From: Streptomyces mirabilis
Lineage (GTDB): Bacteria > Actinomycetota > Actinomycetes > Streptomycetales > Streptomycetaceae
Direction: 5' to 3'
DNA: 64,000 nt
NCBI RefSeq assembly: GCF_039503195.1
Contig: NZ_JBCJKP010000001.1
Coordinates: 806,001 to 870,000, forward strand
Below the pieces are notes generated by a model that had not been told where the DNA came from, searched no databases, and saw only the letters and a program-made list of their open reading frames with translations. Shown here piece by piece: positions 24,834 through 33,219 of this stretch (the stretch's first letter is position 1; every line of letters begins with the position of its first letter). The position numbers and the translations under genes were made by a program.

Positions 24834-24992
24834 TCATGCACATACCGGCCGGCCCCCGGCGCGCGTGACGTTCAGCCGGGCGGTACGCAGTGGACAACCC
24901 CGACCCGCCGGGCCTGCCTGTGCGCTTCCCGCGCCCACGACTCCCAGCGTCAGGGCGGCAACCGTGGCCAGGACGTGCAACTGCCGCCGCAT
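24834..24992 (-). CDS. Possible small secreted peptide
   Basis: A 52-codon frame: MRRQLHVLATVAALTLGVVGAGSAQAGPAGRGC... The first 25 residues have the charge, hydrophobic core and AQA cleavage site of a signal peptide; the mature part would be only about 26 residues with two Cys. No good RBS. It could be a genuine small exported peptide or the stump of a larger secreted protein. Otherwise the 24473-25101 gap holds only the hairpins. Confidence 0.3.
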   Translation of the reverse strand: MRRQLHVLATVAALTLGVVGAGSAQAGPAGRGCPLRTARLNVTRAGGRPVCA

Positions 24993-25101
24993 GACGACGT
25001 TCTTCACGCGATGATCAACGAGCCTTGGCCGACTTCGTCGCGTCACCGCCCGCGCCGCACCGCGAATCCGACCGCGGGCCCCGACCACGGCATCCGGTCA
25101 C

Positions 25102-26298
25102 CTACACCGGGTGCTCCGGTGCCTGGGCACTCGGGCACCTCACCGCGAGGGCCGCGACGTCGTCGTTGAGCCTGCCGCCGCTGTAGTGCAGCAGGTCCTG
25201 GTGAAGCCGGTCGAGCAGCTCACGCGGCGGCCGCGGGCCCTGCCGCCGCATCCAGTCCGGGAGCGGGAAGAACTCGCCGGTGCGGCCTCGGGTCTCCGTT
25301 ACGCCGTCGGTGTAGAGCAGTAGCTGGTCGCCCGGGGTGAAGGCGACGGTGTCGACGCAGTAGTGGTCTCCGAGGAGCGCCGCGAGGTGGAGAGGCGGCG
25401 AGGGGGCGGTGGGATCCAGGACGCGGATCTTCCCGCGATGCGCGAGCAACGGCGGAGGGTGCCCACAGTTGAGAAGTCTGACGTGGCCGCCGCCGTGCGG
25501 GATCTCGGCGATGAGAGCGGTGGCGAAGCGCTCCGGCAGGTCCTGCGCCGGAAACCCGGCGCTGTAGCGGATGATGCTGACCTCCAGACGGTGGATGACA
25601 CCTCTCAGGTCGGGCTCGTCGTACGCGGCTTCCCTGAAGCAGCTGATCACCGCCGAGGCCGCCCCCACCGCGGACAGGCCCTTGCCGCGTACGTCGCCGA
25701 TGAGCAGCCGGACCCCGTACGGCGTGGCGGCGGCTTCGTAGAAGTCACCACCGATCCTGGCCTGTTGCTGAGCCGCCAGATACAGCGACTCGATCTCGAC
25801 GTCGTCCATGCGGCGTGGCAGAGGGCGCAGCAGTACCTTCTGGGCCGCGTCGGCGACGAGGCGGATGTGGAAGAGCACCTCCTCCCGCTGAAGTCGGACA
25901 TGGCTGGCGTAGGCCGCCGCCAGGGTGACCGCGACGATCGCAGCCGCGGTGTACTGCGTCCCCAGGTCGGTGTAGACGAAGCTGAGGCCGATCATGACCA
26001 GCAGGCAGAACGTGCCCAGCAGGATCGTGGGGAGTACGGGCCACATCGCGGCGGCCAGGGCGGGGGCGGCAGGCAGGAGTCGGCTGACGGCGATCTCCCT
26101 CGGCGTGGAGAACGCCAGGCAGGTGATGAGGACGGTGAGGACCACCGGTGACAGCGGGGCAGCTTCCCACCAGCCACCACCGAGGGAACGACGGCGCCGC
26201 AGCCGTCCGGACGTGATCACAAAACGCATCATATCGGTCGAAGTGGATATGGAGCGGGGCACCAGGCGGTGGGGCCAGACTCCGGACCTCAGACGCAC
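25102..26298 (-). CDS. Membrane-anchored SpoIIE-type PP2C phosphatase
   Basis: Up to 398 residues. About four hydrophobic segments (VVLTVLITCLAF, PALAAAMWPVLPTILLGTFCLLVMIGLSFVY, YTAAAIVAVTLAAAYA) precede a SpoIIE phosphatase domain. IGGDFYEAAATPYGVRLLIGDVRGKGLSAV gives the first metal-binding Asp residues, LNCGHPPPLL the mid motif, LLLYTDGVTE the TDG motif, and LNDDVAALAVR the final Asp. It would dephosphorylate a serine protein such as an anti-anti-sigma factor. The start is uncertain: GTG at 26298 or the double ATG near 26232, neither with a good RBS. Confidence 0.85.
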   Translation of the reverse strand: MRLRSGVWPHRLVPRSISTSTDMMRFVITSGRLRRRRSLGGGWWEAAPLSPVVLTVLITCLAFSTPREIAVSRLLPAAPALAAAMWPVLPTILLGTFCLLVMIGLSFVYTDLGTQYTAAAIVAVTLAAAYASHVRLQREEVLFHIRLVADAAQKVLLRPLPRRMDDVEIESLYLAAQQQARIGGDFYEAAATPYGVRLLIGDVRGKGLSAVGAASAVISCFREAAYDEPDLRGVIHRLEVSIIRYSAGFPAQDLPERFATALIAEIPHGGGHVRLLNCGHPPPLLAHRGKIRVLDPTAPSPPLHLAALLGDHYCVDTVAFTPGDQLLLYTDGVTETRGRTGEFFPLPDWMRRQGPRPPRELLDRLHQDLLHYSGGRLNDDVAALAVRCPSAQAPEHPV

Positions 26299-26360
26299 GG
26301 CGGGACAGCGGTCCGAAACGTTCGGCGCCGACGAGTGTCGATCTCGTTGGCCGACATTGC

Positions 26361-26400
26361 CTCCCTTAATCGAACGGACTAGTCTGTTCGATTAAGGGAG
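26361..26400. promoter_or_regulatory. 40-bp near-perfect palindrome over the TetR ribosome-binding site
   Basis: Centred at 26380/26381, the arms 26361-26380 and 26381-26400 are complementary at 19 of 20 positions; the core reads TTAATCGAACGGACTAGTCT. The right arm ends in the AAGGGAG of the TetR gene's own Shine-Dalgarno, so the element covers both the operator position and the translation start. Confidence 0.8.
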
Positions 26401-26410
26401 GTGCCCGCAC

Positions 26411-27010
26411 ATGGCGACGCGCACGAGAAGGACGAACACGGTCGAGAAGATCCTGGACACGGCGGCCGAGCTGTTCTACGCGAACGGCCTGCGGGGCGTC
26501 GGCGTGGACCAGGTGATCGCCGCCTCAGGGGTGGCGAAATCCACCCTCTACGTCCACTTCCGCTCCAAGGACGAGCTGGTCGCGGCCTACCTGCGCAGAA
26601 CCGACATATCCTGGCGCGCGCAACTGGAGGCGGCCGCCGAGCGGGCGGGCGGCGACGCGGCGGCCCGGATCACCGGGCTCTTCGACGCACTGGCCGACGC
26701 CTTCGACCGGCACGGCTTCTTCGGTTGCCCTTTCGTCAGTGCCGCCGTCGAGACCGCGCTCGACTCCGAGGCCCGGGCCATCACCGTGCAGCACACCGAA
26801 CGACGTCACACCTGGCTGACACGGCTCAGCACAGAGGCGGGCGCCGTCGACCCCGACTCCCTCGCCCGTCACCTCGGCCTCCTGATCGACGGCGCCCTCG
26901 CGTCCGGACGTCTGCTCCAGGACCGCGCGGTGGTGGATCAGGCCAGATCCGCGGCCCGGCGCCTCCTCGCCGACCACACCCGCCGTGACATGACCGACGA
27001 CCTCCCGTGA
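26411..27010 (+). CDS. TetR-family transcriptional regulator
   Basis: A 199-residue repressor. ILDTAAELFYANGLRGVGVDQVIAASGVAKSTLYVHFRSKDELVAAYLRR is the HTH. The C-terminal domain includes HGFFGCPFVSAAVE, the CxF segment seen in a TetR subgroup that commonly controls reductases. The start has GGGAGGTG upstream, inside the palindrome, so strong autoregulation is expected. The quinone oxidoreductase follows 88 bp later on the same strand and is the likely co-target. Confidence 0.9.
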   Translation: MATRTRRTNTVEKILDTAAELFYANGLRGVGVDQVIAASGVAKSTLYVHFRSKDELVAAYLRRTDISWRAQLEAAAERAGGDAAARITGLFDALADAFDRHGFFGCPFVSAAVETALDSEARAITVQHTERRHTWLTRLSTEAGAVDPDSLARHLGLLIDGALASGRLLQDRAVVDQARSAARRLLADHTRRDMTDDLP

Positions 27011-27098
27011 CCGGCCACCGGGCACACCCGTGACCGTGAGACGCCCCACGCCTCCGGCTCCGTACTGACGAACAACTTCCAGGAAGGAAGGCAGGGCC

Positions 27099-28100
27099 AT
27101 GCGCGCAGCGATCCTCGAACAGTTCGGGGCACCCCTGATCCTCAAAGACCTCCCCCGGCCCACCCCCGACCGGGGCGAGGTCCTGGTGAAGATCGCGGCC
27201 AGCGGAGTGAACCCGCTCGACATCAAGATCCGGGCGGGGAAGGCCGCACACGCCCGGACCGTCCTGCCTGCCGTACTCGGCCTCGACCTCGCCGGTGTCG
27301 TCGAGCAAGTCGGTGCCGACGTCACCGGAATCGAAGTCGGCGACGAGGTCTACGGACTCACCGGCGGGGTCGGCGACCTCCAAGGCTCCCTCGCCCAGTA
27401 CGCGGCGGTCGACGCCCGGTTGCTGGCCGTCAAACCCGCCGCCCTGTCCATGCGCGAGGCCGCCTCGCTGCCGCTGGTCTTCATCACCGCGTGGGAGGGC
27501 CTGATCGACCGGGCCCGAGTCCGTCCCGGACACAAGGTCCTCATCCACGGCGGAGCCGGCGGCATCGGACACGTGGCCGTCCAGATCGCCCGCGCCCACG
27601 GCGCCGACGTCTACGCCACCACCTCCCCCGCCCACGCCGAGACGGTCGCGCGCCTCGGCGCCACGCCCATCGACCGCACCGCGATGTCCGTGGCGGAGTA
27701 CGTCGGCAAACACACCGGCGGCGAGGGCTTCGACATCGTCTTCGACACCGTCGGCGGTCCCGTGCTCGACGCCTCCTTCACCGCCGTGCGCACGTACACC
27801 GGCCACGTCGTCAGCGCACTCGGTTGGGGCACCCACGCCCTCGCTCCCCTCTCCTTCCGGGGCGCCACCTATTCCGGCGTGTTCACCCTCATGCCATTGC
27901 TCACCGGCAGCCACTGCGCGCACCACGGCGAGATCATGCGCGAGGCCACCGCCCTCGCCGACGCGGGCTCCCTCAAGCCACGGCTCGACCCACGCACCTT
28001 CACCCTCGACTCCGTCGCCGACGCACACGCGGCGGTCGAACAGGGCACCGCGGCAGGAAAGGTCGTGGTGGACATCGCCCAGACTCCCGGCGGACCGTGA
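27099..28100 (+). CDS. Zinc-independent NADP-dependent quinone oxidoreductase (MDR family)
   Basis: A 333-residue medium-chain reductase. MRAAILEQFGAPLILKDLPRPTPDRGEVLVKIAASGVNPLDIKIRAG is the usual N-terminus, LGLDLAGVVEQVGADV and VGDEVYGLTGG follow, and HGGAGGIGHVAVQIARAHGADVYAT is the nucleotide-binding AxxGxxG region. The cysteine and His pattern for catalytic zinc is absent, placing it with quinone/enone reductases. AGGAAGG precedes the ATG. It follows the TetR gene and probably detoxifies an electrophile that this regulator senses. Confidence 0.9.
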   Translation: MRAAILEQFGAPLILKDLPRPTPDRGEVLVKIAASGVNPLDIKIRAGKAAHARTVLPAVLGLDLAGVVEQVGADVTGIEVGDEVYGLTGGVGDLQGSLAQYAAVDARLLAVKPAALSMREAASLPLVFITAWEGLIDRARVRPGHKVLIHGGAGGIGHVAVQIARAHGADVYATTSPAHAETVARLGATPIDRTAMSVAEYVGKHTGGEGFDIVFDTVGGPVLDASFTAVRTYTGHVVSALGWGTHALAPLSFRGATYSGVFTLMPLLTGSHCAHHGEIMREATALADAGSLKPRLDPRTFTLDSVADAHAAVEQGTAAGKVVVDIAQTPGGP

Positions 28101-28424
28101 GTCGCGCTCCGTATTCCGCCTGTAGTGCTCGCGCACCTTCCCCGTCGAACGCTCGACCGTGCGGAAAGGAATGCGGAAAGGAAGGGAGTGAGGATGGGAG
28201 AGTGCGGCCGTATCGCCGCACGAGAAAGCGACCGGCGGCCCGACGCGATCCGACGCGAGAACTTCCTTTCCGGCCGCGTGCGGCAGCGTTGTGGCCCTCC
28301 GTACATGGTGTCCTGAGGGTCTTGAAGGTCTTCAACGCGCCAGGGCGACCGGACCATCAGCTCTGCGAGCTCCTGGATGGTCGGCCGGTACCTTTCCGGA
28401 GGGCGTGGCGGAGAAGAGCACCCC
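28101..28424. other. Intergenic gap with no recognisable gene
   Basis: A 324-base gap. It contains purine-rich GGAAAGGAA-type runs near 28155-28190, and short frames that match nothing I recognise. No hairpin or operator stands out. Confidence 0.4.
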
Positions 28425-28977
28425 GTGAATCACCTGACGCAGCGACTGCGCTCTCCCACCGCTCCGACAGTCGACGCCCCCGCGCGGGCAGCGGTCTCCG
28501 CCGCTGACTGCGGTCAGCTTCTCATCAGACTCACGTTCGGCCTGCTCATGGCAGGACACGGTGCCCAGAAGCTCTTCGGGATATTCGGTGGCGACGGCCT
28601 CACCGCTACGGGCAAGGGATTCGCCGCGCCGGGGTACCGTCCCGGAAAGGTGTACGCCGCCATGGGCGGCGGCTCGGAATTCCTGGGCGGGATCGGCTTC
28701 GCTCTGGGGCTGTTCACGCAGCTGGCGGCGGCTGCGCTTGATCGGCGTGATGATCAATGCGATGGCGACCGTGAGCGGGGCGCATGGATTGTGGGACACC
28801 CAAGGCGGTGTGGAGTACAGCGTGTGTATCACTGTCACCGCACTCGCCGTCGCGGCCATCGGCCCGGGAAAGCTGGCCGTCGACCGTCTTTTCCCGTGGG
28901 GCAAAGGAGGTTGGACCGAAGCGGCCCTCGCTCTGTTCCTGGGCGGAACAGGCGCCGCGATCGTCCTCATCCTCTAA
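28425..28977 (+). pseudogene. DoxX-family membrane protein, frameshifted
   Basis: The GTG at 28425 opens a DoxX frame: LLIRLTFGLLMAGHGAQKLFGIFGGDGLTATGKGFAAPGYRPGKVYAAMGGGSEFLGGIGFALGLFTQLAAAA. At about 28737-28741 (GCGCTTGATCGG) one extra T shifts the frame. The expected continuation, LIGVMINAMATVSGAHGLWDTQGGVEYSVCITVTALAVAAIGPGKLAVDRLF...AALALFLGGTGAAIVLIL, lies in the next frame to the stop at 28977. DoxX proteins are four-helix membrane subunits of uncertain redox role. The rest is intact, so this is either very recent inactivation or a sequence error. Confidence 0.8.
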
Positions 28978-28999
28978 CCATCCGCCAGTAGCCGTTCGC

Positions 29000-29055
29000 C
29001 AGCCGTCAGCCGTCAGCCGTCAGCCGTCAGCCGTCAGCCGTCAGCCGTCAGCCAT
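29000..29055. repeat. Heptanucleotide tandem repeat (CAGCCGT)
   Basis: Seven perfect copies of CAGCCGT run from 29000 to 29048, followed by one variant CAGCCAT. It lies in the space between the DoxX relic and the converging LysR gene. A short variable-number repeat of this kind usually arises by slippage. Confidence 0.95.
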
Positions 29056-29087
29056 TTTCCAGCCGTGCCACGGAGTCATTCCGCGGA

Positions 29088-30017
29088 TCACGCGGGAGGG
29101 CCGGCCTCAGGACTCCCTGGGGCGGGAGCCGTGAGGTGGGTTTCGGCGTATCGGCGGAAGGCGGTCACGAGACGGCCGTGCTCGCCGGCGCGGGTGGCCA
29201 GCACGACGTGGCTGGGTTCGACACCGTCCAGCGGGATCGTGGTGAGGTCGGGACGCAGGCTGTTGATGCGGGCGCAGGCCGGGACGATGGCCACGGCCTG
29301 CCCGCCCGCGATGAGTTCGATCTTGTCCTCGACGGTCCCCTCGATGAGCGGACCATCGGGTGCCGGGCGTCCGTCGGGTCGGGGATCGACTCGCCAGAAG
29401 GCGTTCCAGATGGGGTCGAGCGTCCGGGACAGGGGTTCGTGGGCGATGTCGTCGAGGGTGACCGATTCCTTGCCGACCAGGCGATGGTCCAGGGGCACCA
29501 GCAGCGCCCGGGGTTCGTCGTAGAGGACCGTGACGTGCAGTTCGTCGGTGGGAAACGGCAGCCGGGCCACCGCCACGTCCACCCGGTGATCGAGCAGCGC
29601 GGCCCGTGGTTCGTTCCAGGGCAGGTGGACGGAGCGCACCTCGGCGTCGGGGTGCCGCCGGCGCAACTCGCGCACCGCCGGAGTGACGATGATGTTCGCG
29701 ATGTAGCCGATGGTGATCCGGGCCGGCCGGGCGGCGGCCCGGGCCCGTGCCGTGGCCTGGTGGGCGGAGCGCAGGAGTGCTGTGGCGAGCGGGAGGAAGA
29801 CCTCTCCGGCCTCGGTGAGCCGGCTGCCCTGCGGGGTGCGGTCCAGCAGTTGGGCGCCCACGAGCTGTTCGAGACGACTGATCTGCCGGCTCAGCGACGA
29901 CGCGGTGAGGTGCAGGGCGGTGGCCGCGCGACCGAAGTGCCGGTGCTCGGCGACGACGGTGAAGCACCGCACGAGCTTCAGGTCGAGGTCCTGGGCAGGG
30001 GGTGGCGAGTCGGGCAC
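29088..30017 (-). CDS. LysR-family transcriptional regulator
   Basis: A 309-residue protein. LDLKLVRCFTVVAEHRHFGRAATALHLTASSLSRQISRLEQLVGAQLLDRTPQGSRLTEAGEVFLPLATALL is the LysR HTH and linker helix; ITIGYIANIIVTPAVRELRRRHPDAEV opens the periplasmic-binding-like sensor. The GTG at 30017 fits the family N-terminus (LDLKLVRCF soon after), although its RBS is weak. It is divergent from the LLM oxidoreductase gene, the classic LysR layout, so that gene is its likely target. Confidence 0.9.
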   Translation of the reverse strand: MPDSPPPAQDLDLKLVRCFTVVAEHRHFGRAATALHLTASSLSRQISRLEQLVGAQLLDRTPQGSRLTEAGEVFLPLATALLRSAHQATARARAAARPARITIGYIANIIVTPAVRELRRRHPDAEVRSVHLPWNEPRAALLDHRVDVAVARLPFPTDELHVTVLYDEPRALLVPLDHRLVGKESVTLDDIAHEPLSRTLDPIWNAFWRVDPRPDGRPAPDGPLIEGTVEDKIELIAGGQAVAIVPACARINSLRPDLTTIPLDGVEPSHVVLATRAGEHGRLVTAFRRYAETHLTAPAPGSPEAGPPA

Positions 30018-30205
30018 ATCTGCAGCGTAACCCCTCGCCGATCGACGTACGCCCGAATGGCCGCCGCGAACTGGGGTGTTGCGCAGACCGGGATGCGTAT
30101 GGCGAAACATTCATTGGACCTGGAGTGCACGGGGGTCACACAGTGGAATCACCGGTCGGACACCGTCGAGCTCCGTGTCGGGCCGACGATCCGAGGAGGA
30201 TATTC

Positions 30206-31144
30206 ATGGGGTCCACGGGGACCACTACCGTGATCGACGCGGCCCGCCGGGCCCTGGGGCCGGTCGGCGTGACCCTGCCGGTCTCCTTCACCACCCCCCT
30301 GTCCATCGATCTCCAGCGCGAGGCCGTCCACCGCCTGGAACGCGTCGGCTACCACGCCGTGTGGACCAACGAGGTCATCGGGGGCAAGGATGCCCTGGTC
30401 CAGCTGGCCGTGCTGCTGTCGGCAACGGAGCGGCTGGCGTTCGGCACCAGCATCGCGAACATCTGGGCCCGGCAACCGCAGACCCTGCACGGTGCGGCGG
30501 CCGTACTCGCCCAGGCCCATCCCGGCCGGTTCGTGCTCGGCCTGGGGGTCGGCCACCCGCAGCAGGCGGCCGACGTGGGCCAGGAGTTCGGCAGCCCGCT
30601 GGCCACCATGCGCGACTACGTGGAACGGATGGCCGCCCCGACCCAGCCGCCCGCGCCCGACGTCGCCGTTCTCCGGATCATCGCCGCGAACGGTCCGAAG
30701 ATGCTGGCATTCGCCGGCGAGATCGCCGACGGAGCGTTGCCCGCCGTACAGCCCCCCGAGTTCACCGCGCAGGCCCGGCAGGTGCTCGGCCCGGACAAGC
30801 TGCTGGTCGTGGGACTGTCCGTGGTCCCCGACAGCGACCGCGACCGGGCGCGGGCGATCGCGCGGGAGCGGGTGTCGGCCGGCCTCGGCCAGTTGTCGTA
30901 CGCCGCCGGGCTGGCCCGGCTGGGCTACTCGGACCAGGACATCGCCGAGGTGAGTGACCGGCTGGTGGACGCGATCATCGCCCACGGCGATCCGGCCGCG
31001 ATCGCGGCCAAGGTACGCGAGCACCTGGCCGCCGGAGCGGATCACGTGACGCTGCTGTCGCAGGTCGGCACCGACTTCTCGGTCGGCGTGGACCAGTTGG
31101 AGTGGCTCGCCCCGGCGCTGGCCGGCGTCGACACCTCAGGTTGA
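30206..31144 (+). CDS. F420-type LLM class oxidoreductase
   Basis: A 312-residue luciferase-superfamily barrel. LERVGYHAVWTNEVIGGKDALVQLAVLLSATERLAFGTSIANIWARQPQTLHGAAAVLAQAHPGRFVLGLGVGHPQQA is the pattern of the actinobacterial F420-dependent subgroup (TIGR03620-like), and the C-terminal AAGADHVTLLSQVG closes the barrel. GAGGAGG lies upstream of the ATG at 30206. F420 use is inferred from the subgroup, not proven. Divergent LysR control is likely. Substrate unknown. Confidence 0.87.
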   Translation: MGSTGTTTVIDAARRALGPVGVTLPVSFTTPLSIDLQREAVHRLERVGYHAVWTNEVIGGKDALVQLAVLLSATERLAFGTSIANIWARQPQTLHGAAAVLAQAHPGRFVLGLGVGHPQQAADVGQEFGSPLATMRDYVERMAAPTQPPAPDVAVLRIIAANGPKMLAFAGEIADGALPAVQPPEFTAQARQVLGPDKLLVVGLSVVPDSDRDRARAIARERVSAGLGQLSYAAGLARLGYSDQDIAEVSDRLVDAIIAHGDPAAIAAKVREHLAAGADHVTLLSQVGTDFSVGVDQLEWLAPALAGVDTSG

Positions 31145-31168
31145 ACCGGCGTTGTCCGGCGGTCCGGT

Positions 31169-31196
31169 CCCGGTGCGCCCTCAGACGTGCACCGGG
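31169..31196. terminator. Hairpin between converging LLM and MarR genes
   Basis: CCCGGTGC and GCACCGGG form a perfect 8-bp stem with a 12-base loop, 24 bases after the LLM stop. Confidence 0.5.
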
Positions 31197-31218
31197 GCGG
31201 CGCCGGCCGATACCGCCG

Positions 31219-31668
31219 TCAGCCCTTGAGCTTGAGGAGAATGCGGGCCAGTTCTTCGAGTTCGGCCGGGTCCAGCCTGTCCGCCAGGACCGGCGACAGG
31301 GTTTCGCGGCGGGCGGCGTCCGCGCGCTCGAAGAGGTCGCGGCCCTGCGGTGTGATGGTCACCTCGACGGACCTGGCGTCGGTGGCCGAGGGGGCACGGG
31401 TGACCAGTTCGCGGGCCTGGAGGGCGTCGATCACCCGGGAGACCTGGCTGCGGCTGATCAACGCACAGGAGCCGAGATCGGTGGCCGACAGCGGCCCGTC
31501 CTGGTGGTAGAGCCACAGCAGTACCTCGAACCAGGAGGCCGGCAGGCGGAAGTCCTCCTCCAGCCGGGCGCTCGCGCGTGCGGTGAGGGCACTGCTCACC
31601 CCTACGAGGCGGTAGTACGCCTGGTCCTCGACAGGCAGTTCTGCCTGCTTGAGCCTGATGTCCGTCAC
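31219..31668 (-). CDS. MarR-family transcriptional regulator
   Basis: A 149-residue winged helix: LPASWFEVLLWLYHQDGPLSATDLGSCALISRSQVSRVIDALQARELVTRAPSATDARSVEVTITPQGRDLF. The GTG start at 31668 has no clear Shine-Dalgarno and lies 18 bases from the inverted repeat at 31686, so the mRNA may be nearly leaderless. Divergent from the SDR gene at 31746, which it probably represses. Confidence 0.9.
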   Translation of the reverse strand: MTDIRLKQAELPVEDQAYYRLVGVSSALTARASARLEEDFRLPASWFEVLLWLYHQDGPLSATDLGSCALISRSQVSRVIDALQARELVTRAPSATDARSVEVTITPQGRDLFERADAARRETLSPVLADRLDPAELEELARILLKLKG

Positions 31669-31685
31669 CAGGCGAGTCTACCAAT

Positions 31686-31730
31686 TTGCGTGCACGCACA
31701 CACAACTCTAATATGTGTGTGTACACGCAA
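31686..31730. promoter_or_regulatory. 45-bp imperfect inverted repeat, probable MarR operator
   Basis: The outer 17-base arms, starting TTGCGTGCACGCACACA on the left, match at 15 of 17 positions. The left arm contains the perfect palindrome TGCGTGCACGCA. It sits between the divergent MarR and SDR genes, ending 15 bases before the SDR start. Confidence 0.7.
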
Positions 31731-31745
31731 CCATGGAGGTTCGTC

Positions 31746-32573
31746 ATGAAGATCGCCCTCGTCACTGGCACGTCGACCGGCATCGGTCTGGAAACCGCCG
31801 TACTCGCCGCAAAGGCGGGCTACGGGGTCGTCGCCACCATGCGGAACACCGCCAAGGCCGCGGCACTGCTCGAGCGGCTGCCCGACGCCGACGTCCGACA
31901 GCTCGACGTGACGGATCCGGACTCGGTCAGGGCCTGCGTCGACGGTGTGATCGCCGATCACGGACGGCTGGACGCGCTGATCAACAACGCCGGGGCCGGA
32001 CACCTCGGCACCATCGAGCTGGAGAGCGTCGACGACGTCCGCGACGTCATGGAGGTCAACTTCTTCGGAGTCGTCCAGGTCACCAAGGCCGCGCTGCCGC
32101 ACCTTCGCGCTGCCGAAGGGCGTCTGATCACGGTCACCAGCGTGGGAGGCGTGGTCGGCCAGCCGTTCAACGAGGCCTACTGCGCGGCCAAGTTCGCGGT
32201 CGAGGGCTGGATGGAGAGTCTCGCCCCGGTCGTCGGCAAGCTCGGTGTCGCGGTGAGCGTGATCGAGCCCGGCGCGGTGGCCACCGAGTTCGTCGCGAAC
32301 GTGCGGGCCGACCGGGACGTCGAGGCCCTGGTCGCCGAAGCCGGGGACTACCAGTCGGTGATCAACAGCTATCTGGCCCGCACCCAACAGGCGTTCTCCG
32401 CGGCACAGTCGGCCCGGGAGTGCGCGGAGACCGTCGTGGGCGCGCTCACCGCCGTCGAGCCCCGGTTCCGCTACCAGAGCTCCGAGTCCGCGGCCGGCTT
32501 CACCGCGGTCAAGCTGGCCGACGCCGACGGCTCGGCCGTACAGGCCCTGACCACCTCCTGGCTCGGGGCGTGA
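31746..32573 (+). CDS. SDR-family oxidoreductase
   Basis: A 275-residue classical short-chain dehydrogenase. VTGTSTGIG near residue 7 binds the cofactor, LINNAGAGHLG follows near 82, Ser is in TVTSVGG, and YCAAK is the YxxxK motif near residue 152. IEPGAVATEF continues the family pattern. GGAGG lies seven bases before the ATG. It is divergent from the MarR gene across a strong inverted repeat. Substrate unknown. The 222 bp after it contain nothing recognisable. Confidence 0.9.
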   Translation: MKIALVTGTSTGIGLETAVLAAKAGYGVVATMRNTAKAAALLERLPDADVRQLDVTDPDSVRACVDGVIADHGRLDALINNAGAGHLGTIELESVDDVRDVMEVNFFGVVQVTKAALPHLRAAEGRLITVTSVGGVVGQPFNEAYCAAKFAVEGWMESLAPVVGKLGVAVSVIEPGAVATEFVANVRADRDVEALVAEAGDYQSVINSYLARTQQAFSAAQSARECAETVVGALTAVEPRFRYQSSESAAGFTAVKLADADGSAVQALTTSWLGA

Positions 32574-32795
32574 GAGCTGCAGGTCGACGACCACCTTGTC
32601 CACGTCGGCTCCGGCGACCGCTCCAACATGCCGCCTCAAGTGATGGCGCGTCACCCACGGCGGACGCCGGGAGCCAAAGGCGCCGTAGAAGCCCCGTCGG
32701 CCTGCGAGCTGGTATCCGGACAGTCAGACGGTGCGCCTCAGTTACGGCTTCCCCAAGTCATGGTGACTTCGTGGTGAGCTGGGCATGATTCGTAC

Positions 32796-33191
32796 ATGAC
32801 GTTGGCCTTGCGCGCCATGGCGCAACTGGCGAGTTGGCCGGACCTCACGGAGACACCGCCCAGCTGTGGCACGGGGCGGGCGCTGCGCACGGTCCACAAC
32901 GAGATCGTCCACTTCCATACGGACCAGGACGTTGACCTGCACCTCACCGCCCGCGCCATCCGGCGTTTCGAAGACCACCTCAGGGGCGCGACCGCGGTCC
33001 GTCTGGTGCCCGGTTCGCGGTGGGTGACGATACACCTCGAAGTCGAGACGGACATGGATCTGCTGCTGACCCTGGTGAGCCTCGCTCTTCAGGCCCATCA
33101 GGCGTGGCCGGTTTCCCGCGATGCGCCGTCGGCCGAGTGCAATGATCACCACGACTTGGCGCTTCCGCGTGACCATTCCAGCGGAAGCTGA
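32796..33191 (+). CDS. Small luciferase-domain (DUF5519-type) protein
   Basis: A 131-residue protein. ALRAMAQLASWPDLTETPPSCGTGRALRTVHNEIVHFHTDQDVDLHLTARAIRRFEDHLRGATAVRLVPGSRWVTIHLEVETDMDLLLTLVSLALQAHQAW matches the short family that databases label luciferase or DUF5519; it is not a monooxygenase barrel. Function unknown. The last 25 residues (DAPSAECNDHHDLALPRDHSSGS) look like read-through beyond the conserved part. The next small frame overlaps this end. Confidence 0.65.
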   Translation: MTLALRAMAQLASWPDLTETPPSCGTGRALRTVHNEIVHFHTDQDVDLHLTARAIRRFEDHLRGATAVRLVPGSRWVTIHLEVETDMDLLLTLVSLALQAHQAWPVSRDAPSAECNDHHDLALPRDHSSGS

Positions 33192-33219
33192 GGAGTACAT
33201 CCTTCGGGCAGGGGACGTC

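Noticed and set aside
28101..28424. Small genes in the gap before DoxX
   Set aside because: The short frames on both strands match no pattern and lack supporting start signals or codon bias beyond the general GC skew.
29000..29055. CRISPR array
   Set aside because: The repeats are only seven bases, directly adjacent, without spacers.
33121..33219. N-terminal extension of the three-helix-bundle protein
   Set aside because: The extension overlaps the preceding gene, does not resemble the domain family, and lacks a better RBS than the GTG at 33220.
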